21,731 bases of DNA from DASUKL01 sp036278755 (lineage in GTDB: Bacteria; Chloroflexota; Limnocylindria; Limnocylindrales; CSP1-4). The notes beneath the pieces are model-generated. The model did not search any database, was not told where the DNA came from, and saw nothing but the letters and a program-made list of their open reading frames with translations. Shown piece after piece: positions 15,236 through 21,731 of this stretch. Numbering within the stretch: position 1 is the first letter of the stretch; each line of letters opens with the position of its first letter. Where the stretch lies: assembly GCA_036278755.1 (NCBI GenBank), contig DASUKL010000031.1:1-21731 (forward strand), in the 5' to 3' direction. The position numbers were made by a program, and so were the translations under genes.

Positions 15236-15715
15236 TCACCGAGCCAAGCCCAGGAGCTTGGCCACCTGGCCGGGCGGGATCTCCAGCCCGAGCGCCGAGA
15301 ACAGGACGACCAGGACGACCACCAGGATCAGCGCGGCGACGAACGAGCGGGGGATGGTCCAGCCGTAGACGAAGCGCAGCATCACGACCGACCAGAGGAT
15401 CCCGCCGACGGCCAGGCCGAGCCACAGCACGGCTAGCCAGAGGGCCCACAGGGCGGCGAAGAAGATGCCGGCCCTGACCACGCGCTCGCGGTCGAGGTCG
15501 AGGGCCGGCGACGCCCGACGCAGCTCACGGACGAGGCCGATGGCCGCCGCGGCGGCCATGACCAGGCCAAGGGCGGTGGGGAAGTTGCCGGCGGGTGGCC
15601 GGAGGGGCTGGGAGGCGAGCACCACGGCCAAGCCCAGGAGGATCCAGCCGGCGTAAAGGCCCAGGCTGACCAGGCGCCCCGCGTCTGGCCGCGGGGCGCG
15701 TCGGTCAAGGTCCAT
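15236..15715 (-). CDS. tctB: Tripartite tricarboxylate transporter, small permease TctB
   Basis: A 159-residue membrane protein with four predicted hydrophobic segments, at about 17-35, 46-61, 85-110 and 123-145, as expected for TctB. The short N-terminus (MDLDRRAPRPDAGR) is polar. The pattern LASQPLRPPAGNFPTALGLVMAAAAAIGLV resembles the conserved start of the family. It is placed between tctC (22 nt upstream) and tctA (56 nt downstream), the standard tctCBA order. The identification depends on size, topology and neighbours more than on sharp motifs. Confidence 0.88.
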   Translation of the reverse strand: MDLDRRAPRPDAGRLVSLGLYAGWILLGLAVVLASQPLRPPAGNFPTALGLVMAAAAAIGLVRELRRASPALDLDRERVVRAGIFFAALWALWLAVLWLGLAVGGILWSVVMLRFVYGWTIPRSFVAALILVVVLVVLFSALGLEIPPGQVAKLLGLAR

Positions 15716-15737
15716 CTGATCTAGGTTCGGACCGCGA

Positions 15738-16796
15738 TCACTTATTGAGGCCGAGCTCGGCCAGGATATCCTCGGCGGTCTTCTCGTCCTGCTGCACCTG
15801 CTGGGTGAAGTCAGCCGTGTGCTGGACGTTCACGTCCACCTTGAGCTTCTCCGCCACGGCCGTGAAGGACGGATCCTGGGTCGCCTCGGTTACGAGTGAG
15901 TCCACCGCTGCGACGATGCCCGGATCGGTGCCGGCCTTCATGACGAAGCCCAGCCACTGGGCGGCGGAGACGTCGTAGCCCAGCTCCTTGAGGGTGGGGG
16001 TGTCGGGATCGTACTTGGTCCGCTCATCGGTCGACACGGCCAGGTGGCGCAGGCCTTCCGTGCGGCAGGCCGAGAGGCTCATGTCCACGTGGCCGCCCAG
16101 GACCGCCGCATCGGTGGCGGGGCCGCCATCGAAGGGGACGTAGGTGACATCGATGCCGGCAGCCTTGGCGAAGCGCTCCACGACGAGGTGGACGAAGCTG
16201 CCGGTGTAGGGGCCGCCGATGGTCAGCTTCTGGCCGGCCTTGACCTTGTCGACGAAGTCGGTCAGGGACGTGATGGGGCTGTCTTCCTTGACGCAGAACT
16301 TGGTGGGGTAGGTGACCGCGCGGGTGACGTAGGTGTAGTCGTCGACGCCGTAGGGCAGGACCTTGCTGGCCAGGATGTTGACGAGGGAGGCGCTCCACAG
16401 GCCGATGGTCTTGCCGTCGGCGGGCTGGGTGGCCAGGGTGGCCATGGAGTCGGCGCCGCTGCCGCCGGACTGGTTCTGGACCACGAACGACTGGCCCGAC
16501 TTCTTCGAGATGTAGTCGGCCACGGCCCGCGCCGTCAGGTCATTGGCCGTGCCGGGGGCCGCGCCCACGACGATGGTGATCTGCGAGGTGGGCCAATCGG
16601 CCAGGGAGGGCGAGGCCTGGCTGGCCGATGCCGAGGCGGACTCGGAGGCCGAGGCCGACGAACTCGGTGTGCTCGCCGAGGCGGCAGGCGACGAGGCCGA
16701 CGGCGACGCACCGCCGGAACAGGCCGCCGCCACCAAGGCGAGCACGGCCAGGAGGAGGATGGCCGTCAAAGAACGGGGGGCGCGCTTGTGGTCCAT
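15738..16796 (-). CDS. tctC: Tripartite tricarboxylate transporter substrate-binding lipoprotein TctC
   Basis: A 352-residue binding protein. A basic, hydrophobic signal peptide ends in the lipobox LVAAAC with Cys26, so it should be lipid-anchored outside the membrane. A Ser/Ala/Pro-rich linker (27-65) follows, then a Bug/TctC domain with ITIVVGAAPGTANDLTARAVADY, VVQNQSGGSGADSMATLA, IGGPYTGSFVHLV and YVPFDGGPATDAAVLGGHVDMSL. ATG 16796 is preferred over GTG 16805 because AGGAG sits at normal distance from it. In proteobacteria these receptors are soluble periplasmic proteins; the lipoprotein form points to a monoderm cell. Ligand is probably an organic acid. Confidence 0.92.
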   Translation of the reverse strand: MDHKRAPRSLTAILLLAVLALVAAACSGGASPSASSPAASASTPSSSASASESASASASQASPSLADWPTSQITIVVGAAPGTANDLTARAVADYISKKSGQSFVVQNQSGGSGADSMATLATQPADGKTIGLWSASLVNILASKVLPYGVDDYTYVTRAVTYPTKFCVKEDSPITSLTDFVDKVKAGQKLTIGGPYTGSFVHLVVERFAKAAGIDVTYVPFDGGPATDAAVLGGHVDMSLSACRTEGLRHLAVSTDERTKYDPDTPTLKELGYDVSAAQWLGFVMKAGTDPGIVAAVDSLVTEATQDPSFTAVAEKLKVDVNVQHTADFTQQVQQDEKTAEDILAELGLNK

Positions 16797-17019
16797 GTCG
16801 ATCACGCTCCTATCGCGCTGCGCCAGGATCTATTGGCCGGGACTCCGGCGATCGGTCTGACCGAGGCGGGAGTGGGCTGAGGGACCATCCGACCCGGCGG
16901 CACGGTGCACCTTTGTGTGCTGAGATGTGCATGTGCGTACCGAATACTCGCCCGGCGATGGGGTCGCTGTCAAGGTGGAACTCCACGGATCTGCCCGTGA
17001 TGAGCGGCGGAAGGGGCGG
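16797..17019. promoter_or_regulatory. Intergenic region before tctC, possible internal promoter
   Basis: The 223 bp between the SDR stop and the tctC start hold no gene. A locally AT-richer patch at 16905-16950 has TGTGC three times (16916-16920, 16926-16930, 16932-16936). It also has GTGCGTACCG (16933-16942), which on the minus strand (CGGTACGCAC) is a weak match to the operator core. This could be a separate promoter for tctCBA-terC-amidohydrolase. A small inverted repeat, GTGGA-AC-TCCAC, lies near 16975. No clear terminator follows the SDR gene. Confidence 0.3.
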
Positions 17020-17904
17020 TCAGGCCCGCCTGGCTGGTGCGGCGATGGCCTCGGCGGACGCAGCGGCTGCCCCGTCGGCCTCGGTAGCTGATCCGGAAGC
17101 TTGGGAGGCCTTCGCGGCGATCTCGGCTCCCGGTCCCCAGGTCCGCCCGAACTCGGTCCGTCGGACCACCTGCCCGCTGAAGTCGGCCGCCGATCGCGCC
17201 GCCAGCCAGGAGATCGCGGCATCGATGGCCGTCACGTCGTCCTGGGCGTGGTAGGGGATGCCCGAACCATACCGCTGTTCGCGGCTGGCCCTGATGCTGG
17301 CCGTCCCAGCGGTCCGGATGGGCCCCGGGTCGAAGGCGTTGACCGCCACGCCGAGGGCCTCGACCTCGAAGGCCAGGTCGCTGCTGAGATAGGTCAGGGC
17401 CACCTTGGTCGCCCGGTACGGAGCCATGCCCACGAAGGGCTCGCGTTCGGCATTGGTGGACACGACATCGATGACGTTGCCGCGGCCCTGGCGGACCATG
17501 ATCGGCACAACGTGGCGCCAGAGGTGGAAGGGCCCGAAGACGTTGACTCGGAAGATCCGCTCGAAGGCCTCCGCGCTCGTGTCCAGGATGGTCGTGTCCA
17601 GGCGCATCGCCGCGTTGTTGACGAGGACGTCGATCCGGCCGTGGTCGCCCACGAGGCGCTGCACCATGGCCCGCACGGCGGCCTCGTCGGTCACGTCGCA
17701 GGGCACGGCCCGGGCAGCCCCTCCCCCATGCCGGATGGCGGTCGCGGCGGCTTCCAGCCGGGCGGCGGCCGCATCCGTGGCGGCCCGCGCGACGAGGGCT
17801 ACGGTCGCTCCGTCCGCGGCCAGGACGCGGGCGATCTGCTGGCCGATACCGCCGCTGGCCCCGGTCACCAGGGCCACCCGGCCTTCGAGCTGACCGGCCA
17901 TCAT
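17020..17904 (-). CDS. Short-chain dehydrogenase/reductase (SDR), classical type
   Basis: A 294-residue classical SDR with an NAD(P)-binding motif TGASGGIG (14-21), NNAA (96-99), catalytic Ser149 in VVSTNA, Tyr163 and Lys167 in YRATK, and the DPGPIRT loop (192-198). The core ends near residue 258. The remaining ~36 residues are Ala/Ser-rich and look disordered. The start at 17904 overlaps the preceding gene's stop as ATGA, so translation is coupled to the alpha/beta-hydrolase-like gene; a second ATG at 17901 is equally possible. It would oxidise a hydroxy acid or reduce an oxo acid in the pathway. Basic versus acidic cofactor determinants (VARAAT after strand 2) hint at NADP, with low certainty. 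Confidence 0.9.
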   Translation of the reverse strand: MMAGQLEGRVALVTGASGGIGQQIARVLAADGATVALVARAATDAAAARLEAAATAIRHGGGAARAVPCDVTDEAAVRAMVQRLVGDHGRIDVLVNNAAMRLDTTILDTSAEAFERIFRVNVFGPFHLWRHVVPIMVRQGRGNVIDVVSTNAEREPFVGMAPYRATKVALTYLSSDLAFEVEALGVAVNAFDPGPIRTAGTASIRASREQRYGSGIPYHAQDDVTAIDAAISWLAARSAADFSGQVVRRTEFGRTWGPGAEIAAKASQASGSATEADGAAAASAEAIAAPARRA

Positions 17905-18710
17905 GCCTGCTGGGCGGCGGCCACGAAGTCGAGGAAGGCCGCGACGCATTCGTCAGGTCGGGCGAAGGTCACCCACTGGCCCTCGTCTGGGAATTCCACG
18001 ACCGTCGAGCGGGGGATGGCCTCGCCCATGCGGATCATCTGGTCGTGGGCATCGACGTGGCTCTGGCCGGGCACGATGAGCAGGGTCGGGGCCTGGACGC
18101 GCGGCAGGAGCGGCTCGAGGTCGACCGTGGCCTGGGCCGCCATCTGCTCGGCCAGGATGCGGGGCGAGGTCTTGGCCCGCTGGGCCCGATACCAGGCGTA
18201 CTCCTCTGGCGGGCGCTCGGACCAGCGCATCCGGTTGGCCACCGACTTGTCGATCCAGTAGTCGAGGCCCTGGCGGGCGACCTCCTTGCTCGTGTCGGCC
18301 AGGGAGACGTTGCCGCGGGCGGGGCGGTAGGGGGTGCTGGCCAGGGTCAGGGTGGCGATCCGGTCCGGCTTCGTGGCGGCCCACTGGATGCCCACGCAGC
18401 CACCCAGGCCTTCGCCCACGAAGTGGACGCGGTCGATGTCGAGGGCGGCCAGCAGCTCCTGGGCGTCCGCGGCGTAGCCCTCCAGGCCCCAGGTGTGGCC
18501 GCGCGGCTTGGACGAGGCACCGTTGCCCAGCATGTCCAGGGTCACGACCCGGAAGTGACGGGCCAGGATGCGGTACCAGGGCATCCAGTAGGTGCCGAAC
18601 TTGGCCAGGCCATGGTGCAGCAGGACCGTCTCATGGGGCTGCCAGGGATCGACGAAGTCGATGATCTGGTAGCCGAGGTACAAACCGTTCGCGAGCTGAA
18701 GCCTGGGCAT
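17901..18710 (-). CDS. Alpha/beta-hydrolase-fold protein lacking the canonical Ser and His
   Basis: A 269-residue protein with clear alpha/beta-hydrolase fold landmarks: LLHHGLAKFG (30-39, oxyanion-hole HG), VVTLDMLGNGASSKP (55-69), and the nucleophile elbow region HFVGEGLGGCVG (96-107). The elbow has Gly101 where the GxSxG serine should be. Near the C-terminus, FPDEGQWVTFARPDE has Gln245 where the catalytic His is expected. The acid loop VPGQSHVD also departs from the usual GxxD. Length and fold are otherwise normal and the reading frame is intact, so it does not look like simple decay. ATG 18710 is preceded by AGGAGAGG. It sits between tcuB and the SDR gene, with which it overlaps by 4 bp. 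A non-hydrolytic role is likely. Confidence 0.82.
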   Translation of the reverse strand: MPRLQLANGLYLGYQIIDFVDPWQPHETVLLHHGLAKFGTYWMPWYRILARHFRVVTLDMLGNGASSKPRGHTWGLEGYAADAQELLAALDIDRVHFVGEGLGGCVGIQWAATKPDRIATLTLASTPYRPARGNVSLADTSKEVARQGLDYWIDKSVANRMRWSERPPEEYAWYRAQRAKTSPRILAEQMAAQATVDLEPLLPRVQAPTLLIVPGQSHVDAHDQMIRMGEAIPRSTVVEFPDEGQWVTFARPDECVAAFLDFVAAAQQA

Positions 18711-18790
18711 GCTCTTGGTCCTCTCCTAGGGCGCTGGGCGGGGCTGGGCCCCGGGTCGGGTCGTCGGCGCCCCCTCCGGCGGCTCCGTCC

Positions 18791-19915
18791 TCAGGCGCCG
18801 GCCGATAGCTGGTCGAGGCGTTCCTCTCGGATCTCCTCCTGGCGGTTGCGCAGCAGGGCCGCGTAGCGATAGATGAAGTGGACGAACTTGCCGTAGGGCA
18901 TCGTCAGGTAGAGACCGCCGACCGAGCCGAGGTGGATGACGAGGAGGGCCCCCAGCCAGGGCGTCTCGCGCAGGACGAGGAGGGCCAGCCCGTCGGCGTT
19001 GACGAGGATCAGCATGAGCAGGAAGGCGAAGTCGAGGCTGCGCATGACCCGCGCCACCGGCACGGTGCCGGCGGCGAGCTTGAGGCGGATGAGGGCCAGG
19101 CAACCGACGATCTGGAAGATGCCGCCCACAGTCCCGGTGAGGACCACCGGGTGGAGGAAGGGATAGGGCGGCAGGACGCCCAGGATGTCCTGGGTGACGG
19201 CCGCCAGGCCGGTCGAGATGAAGGTCAGGATGAAGCCGTAGAAGACGAGCTGGTGGCTGATCCGCCGGCGGTGGTTGGGGCGCTCGTCGGGATAGGTGCA
19301 ACCCGGGCCGCCGCCGTCCATCTCCCGCAGGCCGAGGACATCGAGGCTGGCCTCGACGAGAGCCCGCAGATCGAGCTTGGCCAGGAGCGGGCCGTCGGTC
19401 ATGCGCCAGAAGCGGACTAGCCCCAGGAAGATGACCGCCAGGCCGTAGATCGAGACGACCATGGCCGGGATGACCATGCCCAGCCAGGGGATGACCTCGT
19501 AGAAGGCGCCCGGGCCGGTGAAGGTGGCGATGAGCCGGTCGCCGCGGAAGAGGAGGACGGCGGCCAGGATGGTCAGGATGGCGAGCGTCGTGGCGAAGGC
19601 CGCGGCCGGGGTGCCGTGCTCGAAGGCCGTGGCCACGAGCTGCGGGGCGCTGTAGCCGCGGTAGGTGGCCTCTCGGACCTCGGCGAGGACCTTGGGCACG
19701 TTGATGCCGATCTCGTGGGGCGGGGAGAAGGGGCAGACCTCGTAGCAGACCCGACAGTCGTGGCAGAGGTTGGCGAGGTGGATGATGTCCGCCTCGGCGA
19801 ACGTCCGGCGCCGCTCCATCGAGGTGAAGACCGGGCAGACGCCCTCGCAGTAGCGGCAGGCGTTGCAGGCCGTGAGGGTCCGATCGGCCTCGGCCAGGAG
19901 GCGGACGTCGATCAT
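18791..19915 (-). CDS. tcuB: TcuB-like iron-sulfur/heme membrane protein
   Basis: A 374-residue protein of the TcuB/CitB type. The N-terminus holds two 4Fe-4S motifs, CNACRYCEGVCP (Cys17, 20, 23, 27) and CHDCRVCYEVCP (Cys51, 54, 57, 61), followed by about six hydrophobic segments that should carry the membrane electron-transfer part. In Salmonella TcuB is thought to reoxidise the FADH2 of TcuA and pass electrons to the respiratory chain. The open frame continues far upstream but is out of frame with tcuA; the ATG at 19915 overlaps the tcuA stop as ATGA, giving separate, coupled proteins. An 80-bp gap separates it from the next gene in the operon. Confidence 0.9.
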   Translation of the reverse strand: MIDVRLLAEADRTLTACNACRYCEGVCPVFTSMERRRTFAEADIIHLANLCHDCRVCYEVCPFSPPHEIGINVPKVLAEVREATYRGYSAPQLVATAFEHGTPAAAFATTLAILTILAAVLLFRGDRLIATFTGPGAFYEVIPWLGMVIPAMVVSIYGLAVIFLGLVRFWRMTDGPLLAKLDLRALVEASLDVLGLREMDGGGPGCTYPDERPNHRRRISHQLVFYGFILTFISTGLAAVTQDILGVLPPYPFLHPVVLTGTVGGIFQIVGCLALIRLKLAAGTVPVARVMRSLDFAFLLMLILVNADGLALLVLRETPWLGALLVIHLGSVGGLYLTMPYGKFVHFIYRYAALLRNRQEEIREERLDQLSAGA

Positions 19916-21369
19916 GCCGCGGCCGCCGGGCTGCTCGACGCGCCGGCCGCGACGGTCGGGCTGGTGGTGGCCGCCTGCGCGGCGGCCGCCTTGGCCGCCT
20001 CGGTGCCGGCCAGGCGACCGAAGACGCTGCCGATGGTCATGCCGATGCCGGCCAGGTAGCCGCGGGTCAGGATGTTGCCGGCCATGACCTCGCCCGCGGC
20101 GAAGACGTTCTCGAAGGGGCCGTCGGCGGCCAGGACGCGGGCCGTCGCGTCGACCGTCAGGCCGTGGTAGGTGAAGGTGATCCCGGGCCGCAGGGGGAAG
20201 GCGTAGAAGGGCGGCTGCTCGATGCGCCGGGCCCAGTGGCTCTTGGGCGGCGCGAGGCCCGCGGTCCGGCAGTCGTCGAGCTGGCCGTCCCGGAACGTGC
20301 CCGCCACGACGCTGCGGTTGTAGGCCGCGACGGTCGCCGCGAGGGTCGCGGGGTCGAGGCCGATGTGCCCGGCCAGCTCTTCGATCGTGGGCGCCGCGAG
20401 GGGCGGGTAGAGCGAGGGCATGAAGGAGTCGATGGCCGGCGCGTCGAGCACGACGTGGGCCACCTGGCCCGGCTGCTCGGCGATGAGGCGGCCCCAGATG
20501 GCGTAGCGCTTGGGCCAGATGTCCTCGCCCTCGTCGTAGAAGCGCTGGCCGTCGCGGTTGAGGACGATGCCGTAGGGCACCGCGTCGAGGCGCGAGAGGA
20601 TGCCCGCATCGTAGCGTGGCGCTCGGGCATCGATGGCGATGGCGTGGAAGCGGGTCGGATCGGCCACCGGCCGCGCGCCATGGTCGAAGAGCCACTGGGT
20701 GAGGCGCCCGTCGTTGAGCTCGGTGCCCCGCACGGCGAAGTTGTCGGCCGCCGCGCCCCAGTAGCGGCGCATCCACTCGCGGTTGCTCTCGAAGCCGCCC
20801 GCGGCCACGACGACGGCCCGCGCCTCGATCGTCCGCCGGCCGTCCGGGCCCTTCCCGGGGCCCTCGAGCGTGACGCCCGTGCAGCGCGGGCCGTCGAGGA
20901 CGAAGCCGGTGGCGAGGGTGTCGTAGCGGACCTCGATACCCCGGGCCGCGGCAGTGAGGTAGTAGGCGTTCAAGAGCGACTTGCCGCCGCCCAGGAAGAA
21001 GCGGTTGGTCCGCCCCAGGCTCAGCGTGCCGCGAAGGGCCGGCTGCCAGCGGGCGCCGTGGTCGTAGGCCCAGGCGGCGATGTCGTGCGAGGCCTCGATG
21101 AGCAGGGTCGTGAGGACCGCATCGCCCTCCCCGCCGGTGACCGCCTGGAGATCGGCCCGGAACTCGTCGGCCCGATAGGGGCCGCTGACGAAGGCGTCGC
21201 CCGCCTCGTGGGCATGGCGCAGGTTGCGCACGTGGCGGGAGTTGCCGCCCCGGAAGGCCCGCGAAGCCCGTTCGATGAGGATGACCCGGGCCCCACCGTC
21301 GGCCGCGGCGAGCGCCGCGCAGAGGGCGGCATTGCCGCCCCCCAGCACCGCCACGTCCCAGATGTCCAT
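19912..21369 (-). CDS. tcuA: TcuA-like FAD-dependent tricarballylate dehydrogenase
   Basis: A 485-residue flavoprotein of the fumarate reductase/succinate dehydrogenase-like group, closest by eye to TcuA, which oxidises tricarballylate to cis-aconitate. It has the FAD motif VLGGGNAALCAALAA (8-22) and the RAFRGGNSRHVRNLRHAHEA stretch typical of TcuA. GGFESNREWMRRYWG and ADNFAVRGTELNDG lie in the middle, with GEVMAGNILTRGYLAG near the C-terminus. The last ~30 residues are Ala-rich. ATG 21369 is chosen by family alignment. No Shine-Dalgarno sequence precedes it, and operator-like site 6 ends only 11 nt upstream. It heads the leftward operon and overlaps tcuB by 4 bp. A substrate other than tricarballylate is possible. 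Confidence 0.88.
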   Translation of the reverse strand: MDIWDVAVLGGGNAALCAALAAADGGARVILIERASRAFRGGNSRHVRNLRHAHEAGDAFVSGPYRADEFRADLQAVTGGEGDAVLTTLLIEASHDIAAWAYDHGARWQPALRGTLSLGRTNRFFLGGGKSLLNAYYLTAAARGIEVRYDTLATGFVLDGPRCTGVTLEGPGKGPDGRRTIEARAVVVAAGGFESNREWMRRYWGAAADNFAVRGTELNDGRLTQWLFDHGARPVADPTRFHAIAIDARAPRYDAGILSRLDAVPYGIVLNRDGQRFYDEGEDIWPKRYAIWGRLIAEQPGQVAHVVLDAPAIDSFMPSLYPPLAAPTIEELAGHIGLDPATLAATVAAYNRSVVAGTFRDGQLDDCRTAGLAPPKSHWARRIEQPPFYAFPLRPGITFTYHGLTVDATARVLAADGPFENVFAAGEVMAGNILTRGYLAGIGMTIGSVFGRLAGTEAAKAAAAQAATTSPTVAAGASSSPAAAA

Positions 21370-21380
21370 ACGAAGGGATG

Positions 21381-21396
21381 TTACTGTATACCATCG
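21381..21396 (+). promoter_or_regulatory. Operator-like site 6, upstream of tcuA
   Basis: TTACTGTATACCATCG, matching the cluster consensus at 12 to 13 of 16 positions with the perfect GTATAC core. It reads almost as well on the other strand. It sits only 11 nt before the tcuA start. On the minus strand TATACA (21390-21385) could be the -10 element, which would leave a leader of about ten nucleotides. It is the only site available for the long tcuA operon. Confidence 0.6.
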
Positions 21397-21483
21397 AACC
21401 CGGCCCACCGGCGACGGAGCGTGGTAGAGGCGGGCAGCGTGGTCGGGGGGCAGGGCCCGGATCGGACGGGGCTGGGCCTCGGC

Positions 21484-21489
21484 TACGAT
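21484..21489 (+). promoter_or_regulatory. Possible -10 element of the tRNA gene
   Basis: TACGAT lies 10 nt before the mature 5' end of the tRNA, a plausible position for a -10 hexamer. No convincing -35 element is visible in the GC-rich sequence before it. Confidence 0.3.
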
Positions 21490-21499
21490 AGGCGGACCG

Positions 21500-21575
21500 G
21501 CGGGAGTAGCTCAGTCGGCAGAGCGTCAGCCTTCCAAGCTGAATGTCGCGGGTTCGATCCCCGTCTCCCGCTCCA
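21500..21575 (+). tRNA. tRNA-Gly (anticodon TCC)
   Basis: A complete cloverleaf can be drawn. The acceptor is GCGGGAG (21500-21506) with CTCCCGC (21565-21571), and the D stem is GCTC/GAGC. The anticodon stem is TCAGC/GCTGA around the loop CTTCCAA (21531-21537), giving anticodon TCC. The T arm is GCGGG-TTCGATC-CCCGT with one G-U pair. The variable loop has 5 nt. The discriminator is T, as usual for tRNA-Gly, and CCA is encoded. The gene faces away from the catabolic cluster. Confidence 0.95.
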
Positions 21576-21731
21576 CCTTCCCCTGATCCCAGGGACCGCG
21601 ATGTCGGTGCTGGGCGGTCACGCGCAGGGTCGTCACCAGGCGGCGTTCGGCAACCGGCCCGCGCCGGCCACCCGAGCCCGGCCGAGGCTGTATCGTGGCC
21701 CCGGCTGAACGAAGCTGTCCGTACCAGCCGA
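21576..21731. other. Sequence after the tRNA gene, no gene recognised
   Basis: I see no supported gene here. A 35-codon open frame at 21601-21708 has no family resemblance or ribosome binding site. CTGTATCGT near 21689-21697 could be a -10 element for a gene beyond the window. Confidence 0.4.

Noticed and set aside
16600..16720. Repetitive sequence near the start of tctC as a DNA repeat or recombination site
   Set aside because: It is the Ser/Ala-rich linker after the lipobox, coded by similar codons. Such linkers are common in lipoproteins of high-GC monoderms.
18791..21394. A single very long minus-strand open frame suggesting a TcuA-TcuB fusion
   Set aside because: Only its last 374 codons resemble a protein family (TcuB). 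The earlier part is a GC-rich shadow of tcuA in another frame, and tcuA and tcuB overlap by an ATGA stop/start junction.
21500..21575. tRNA-Gly as the integration site of a catabolic island
   Set aside because: The cluster lies on the 5' side of the tRNA, whereas islands usually insert at the 3' end. No integrase gene and no second copy of the tRNA 3' end is seen in the window.
1..21731. CRISPR arrays, insertion sequences, phage genes or toxin-antitoxin systems
   Set aside because: No regularly spaced repeats, transposase, integrase, phage structural proteins or toxin-antitoxin pairs were recognised on either strand.

Overview
The window is very GC-rich and densely coded, mostly with ATG or GTG starts and clear purine-rich ribosome binding sites. 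The tricarboxylate-binding protein is a lipoprotein (lipobox ending in Cys26, then a long Ser/Ala linker), not a soluble periplasmic protein, and there is a flavin/F420-type LLM oxidoreductase. Together these suggest a monoderm high-GC bacterium: Chloroflexota (Limnocylindria-like) or Actinomycetota. I cannot decide between them from sequence alone.

The left edge holds the last 30 codons of an NHL-repeat-like protein. Positions 188-21396 form one catabolic cluster of 21 genes in about ten transcription units, most of them arranged as divergent pairs. From left to right: nitrilase and FAH-family hydrolase (+); a GntR/FCD regulator (-) divergent from a small ABM-domain protein (+); a second ABM paralogue with a D-2-hydroxyacid dehydrogenase (-) divergent from a creatininase-family amidohydrolase and a MmgE/PrpD protein (+); an MFS transporter (-) divergent from a cyclase-family metal hydrolase (+); an LLM flavin oxidoreductase (-) divergent from a two-domain carboxymuconolactone-decarboxylase-like protein (+); and a long leftward series tcuA, tcuB, alpha/beta-hydrolase-like protein, SDR, tctC, tctB, tctA, TerC-family protein, ACMSD-like amidohydrolase. 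A tRNA-Gly(TCC) lies outside the cluster at the right end.

The most notable feature is a 16-bp partly palindromic motif, consensus CTATYGTATRCWMTCG. One copy sits in front of the nitrilase operon, one in front of tcuA, and one in each of the four divergent intergenic regions, including the regulator's own. The simplest reading is that the GntR protein at 2298-2990 controls the whole cluster, itself included. This would make the set one local regulon and not a chance grouping of hydrolases.

Together the genes look like a catabolic route for an imported organic acid. TctABC (and perhaps the MFS protein) would take it up, and TcuA/TcuB would oxidise a tricarballylate-like or related saturated acid with electrons passing to the membrane. 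The remaining enzymes include four predicted metal-dependent hydrolases or lyases, a nitrilase, a dehydratase/decarboxylase, a CMD-like protein, two dehydrogenases, two ABM proteins and a flavin oxidoreductase. The substrate cannot be read from the sequence and I recognise no described pathway with this gene set. An alpha/beta-hydrolase-fold protein without the usual Ser and His of the triad is another unusual component.
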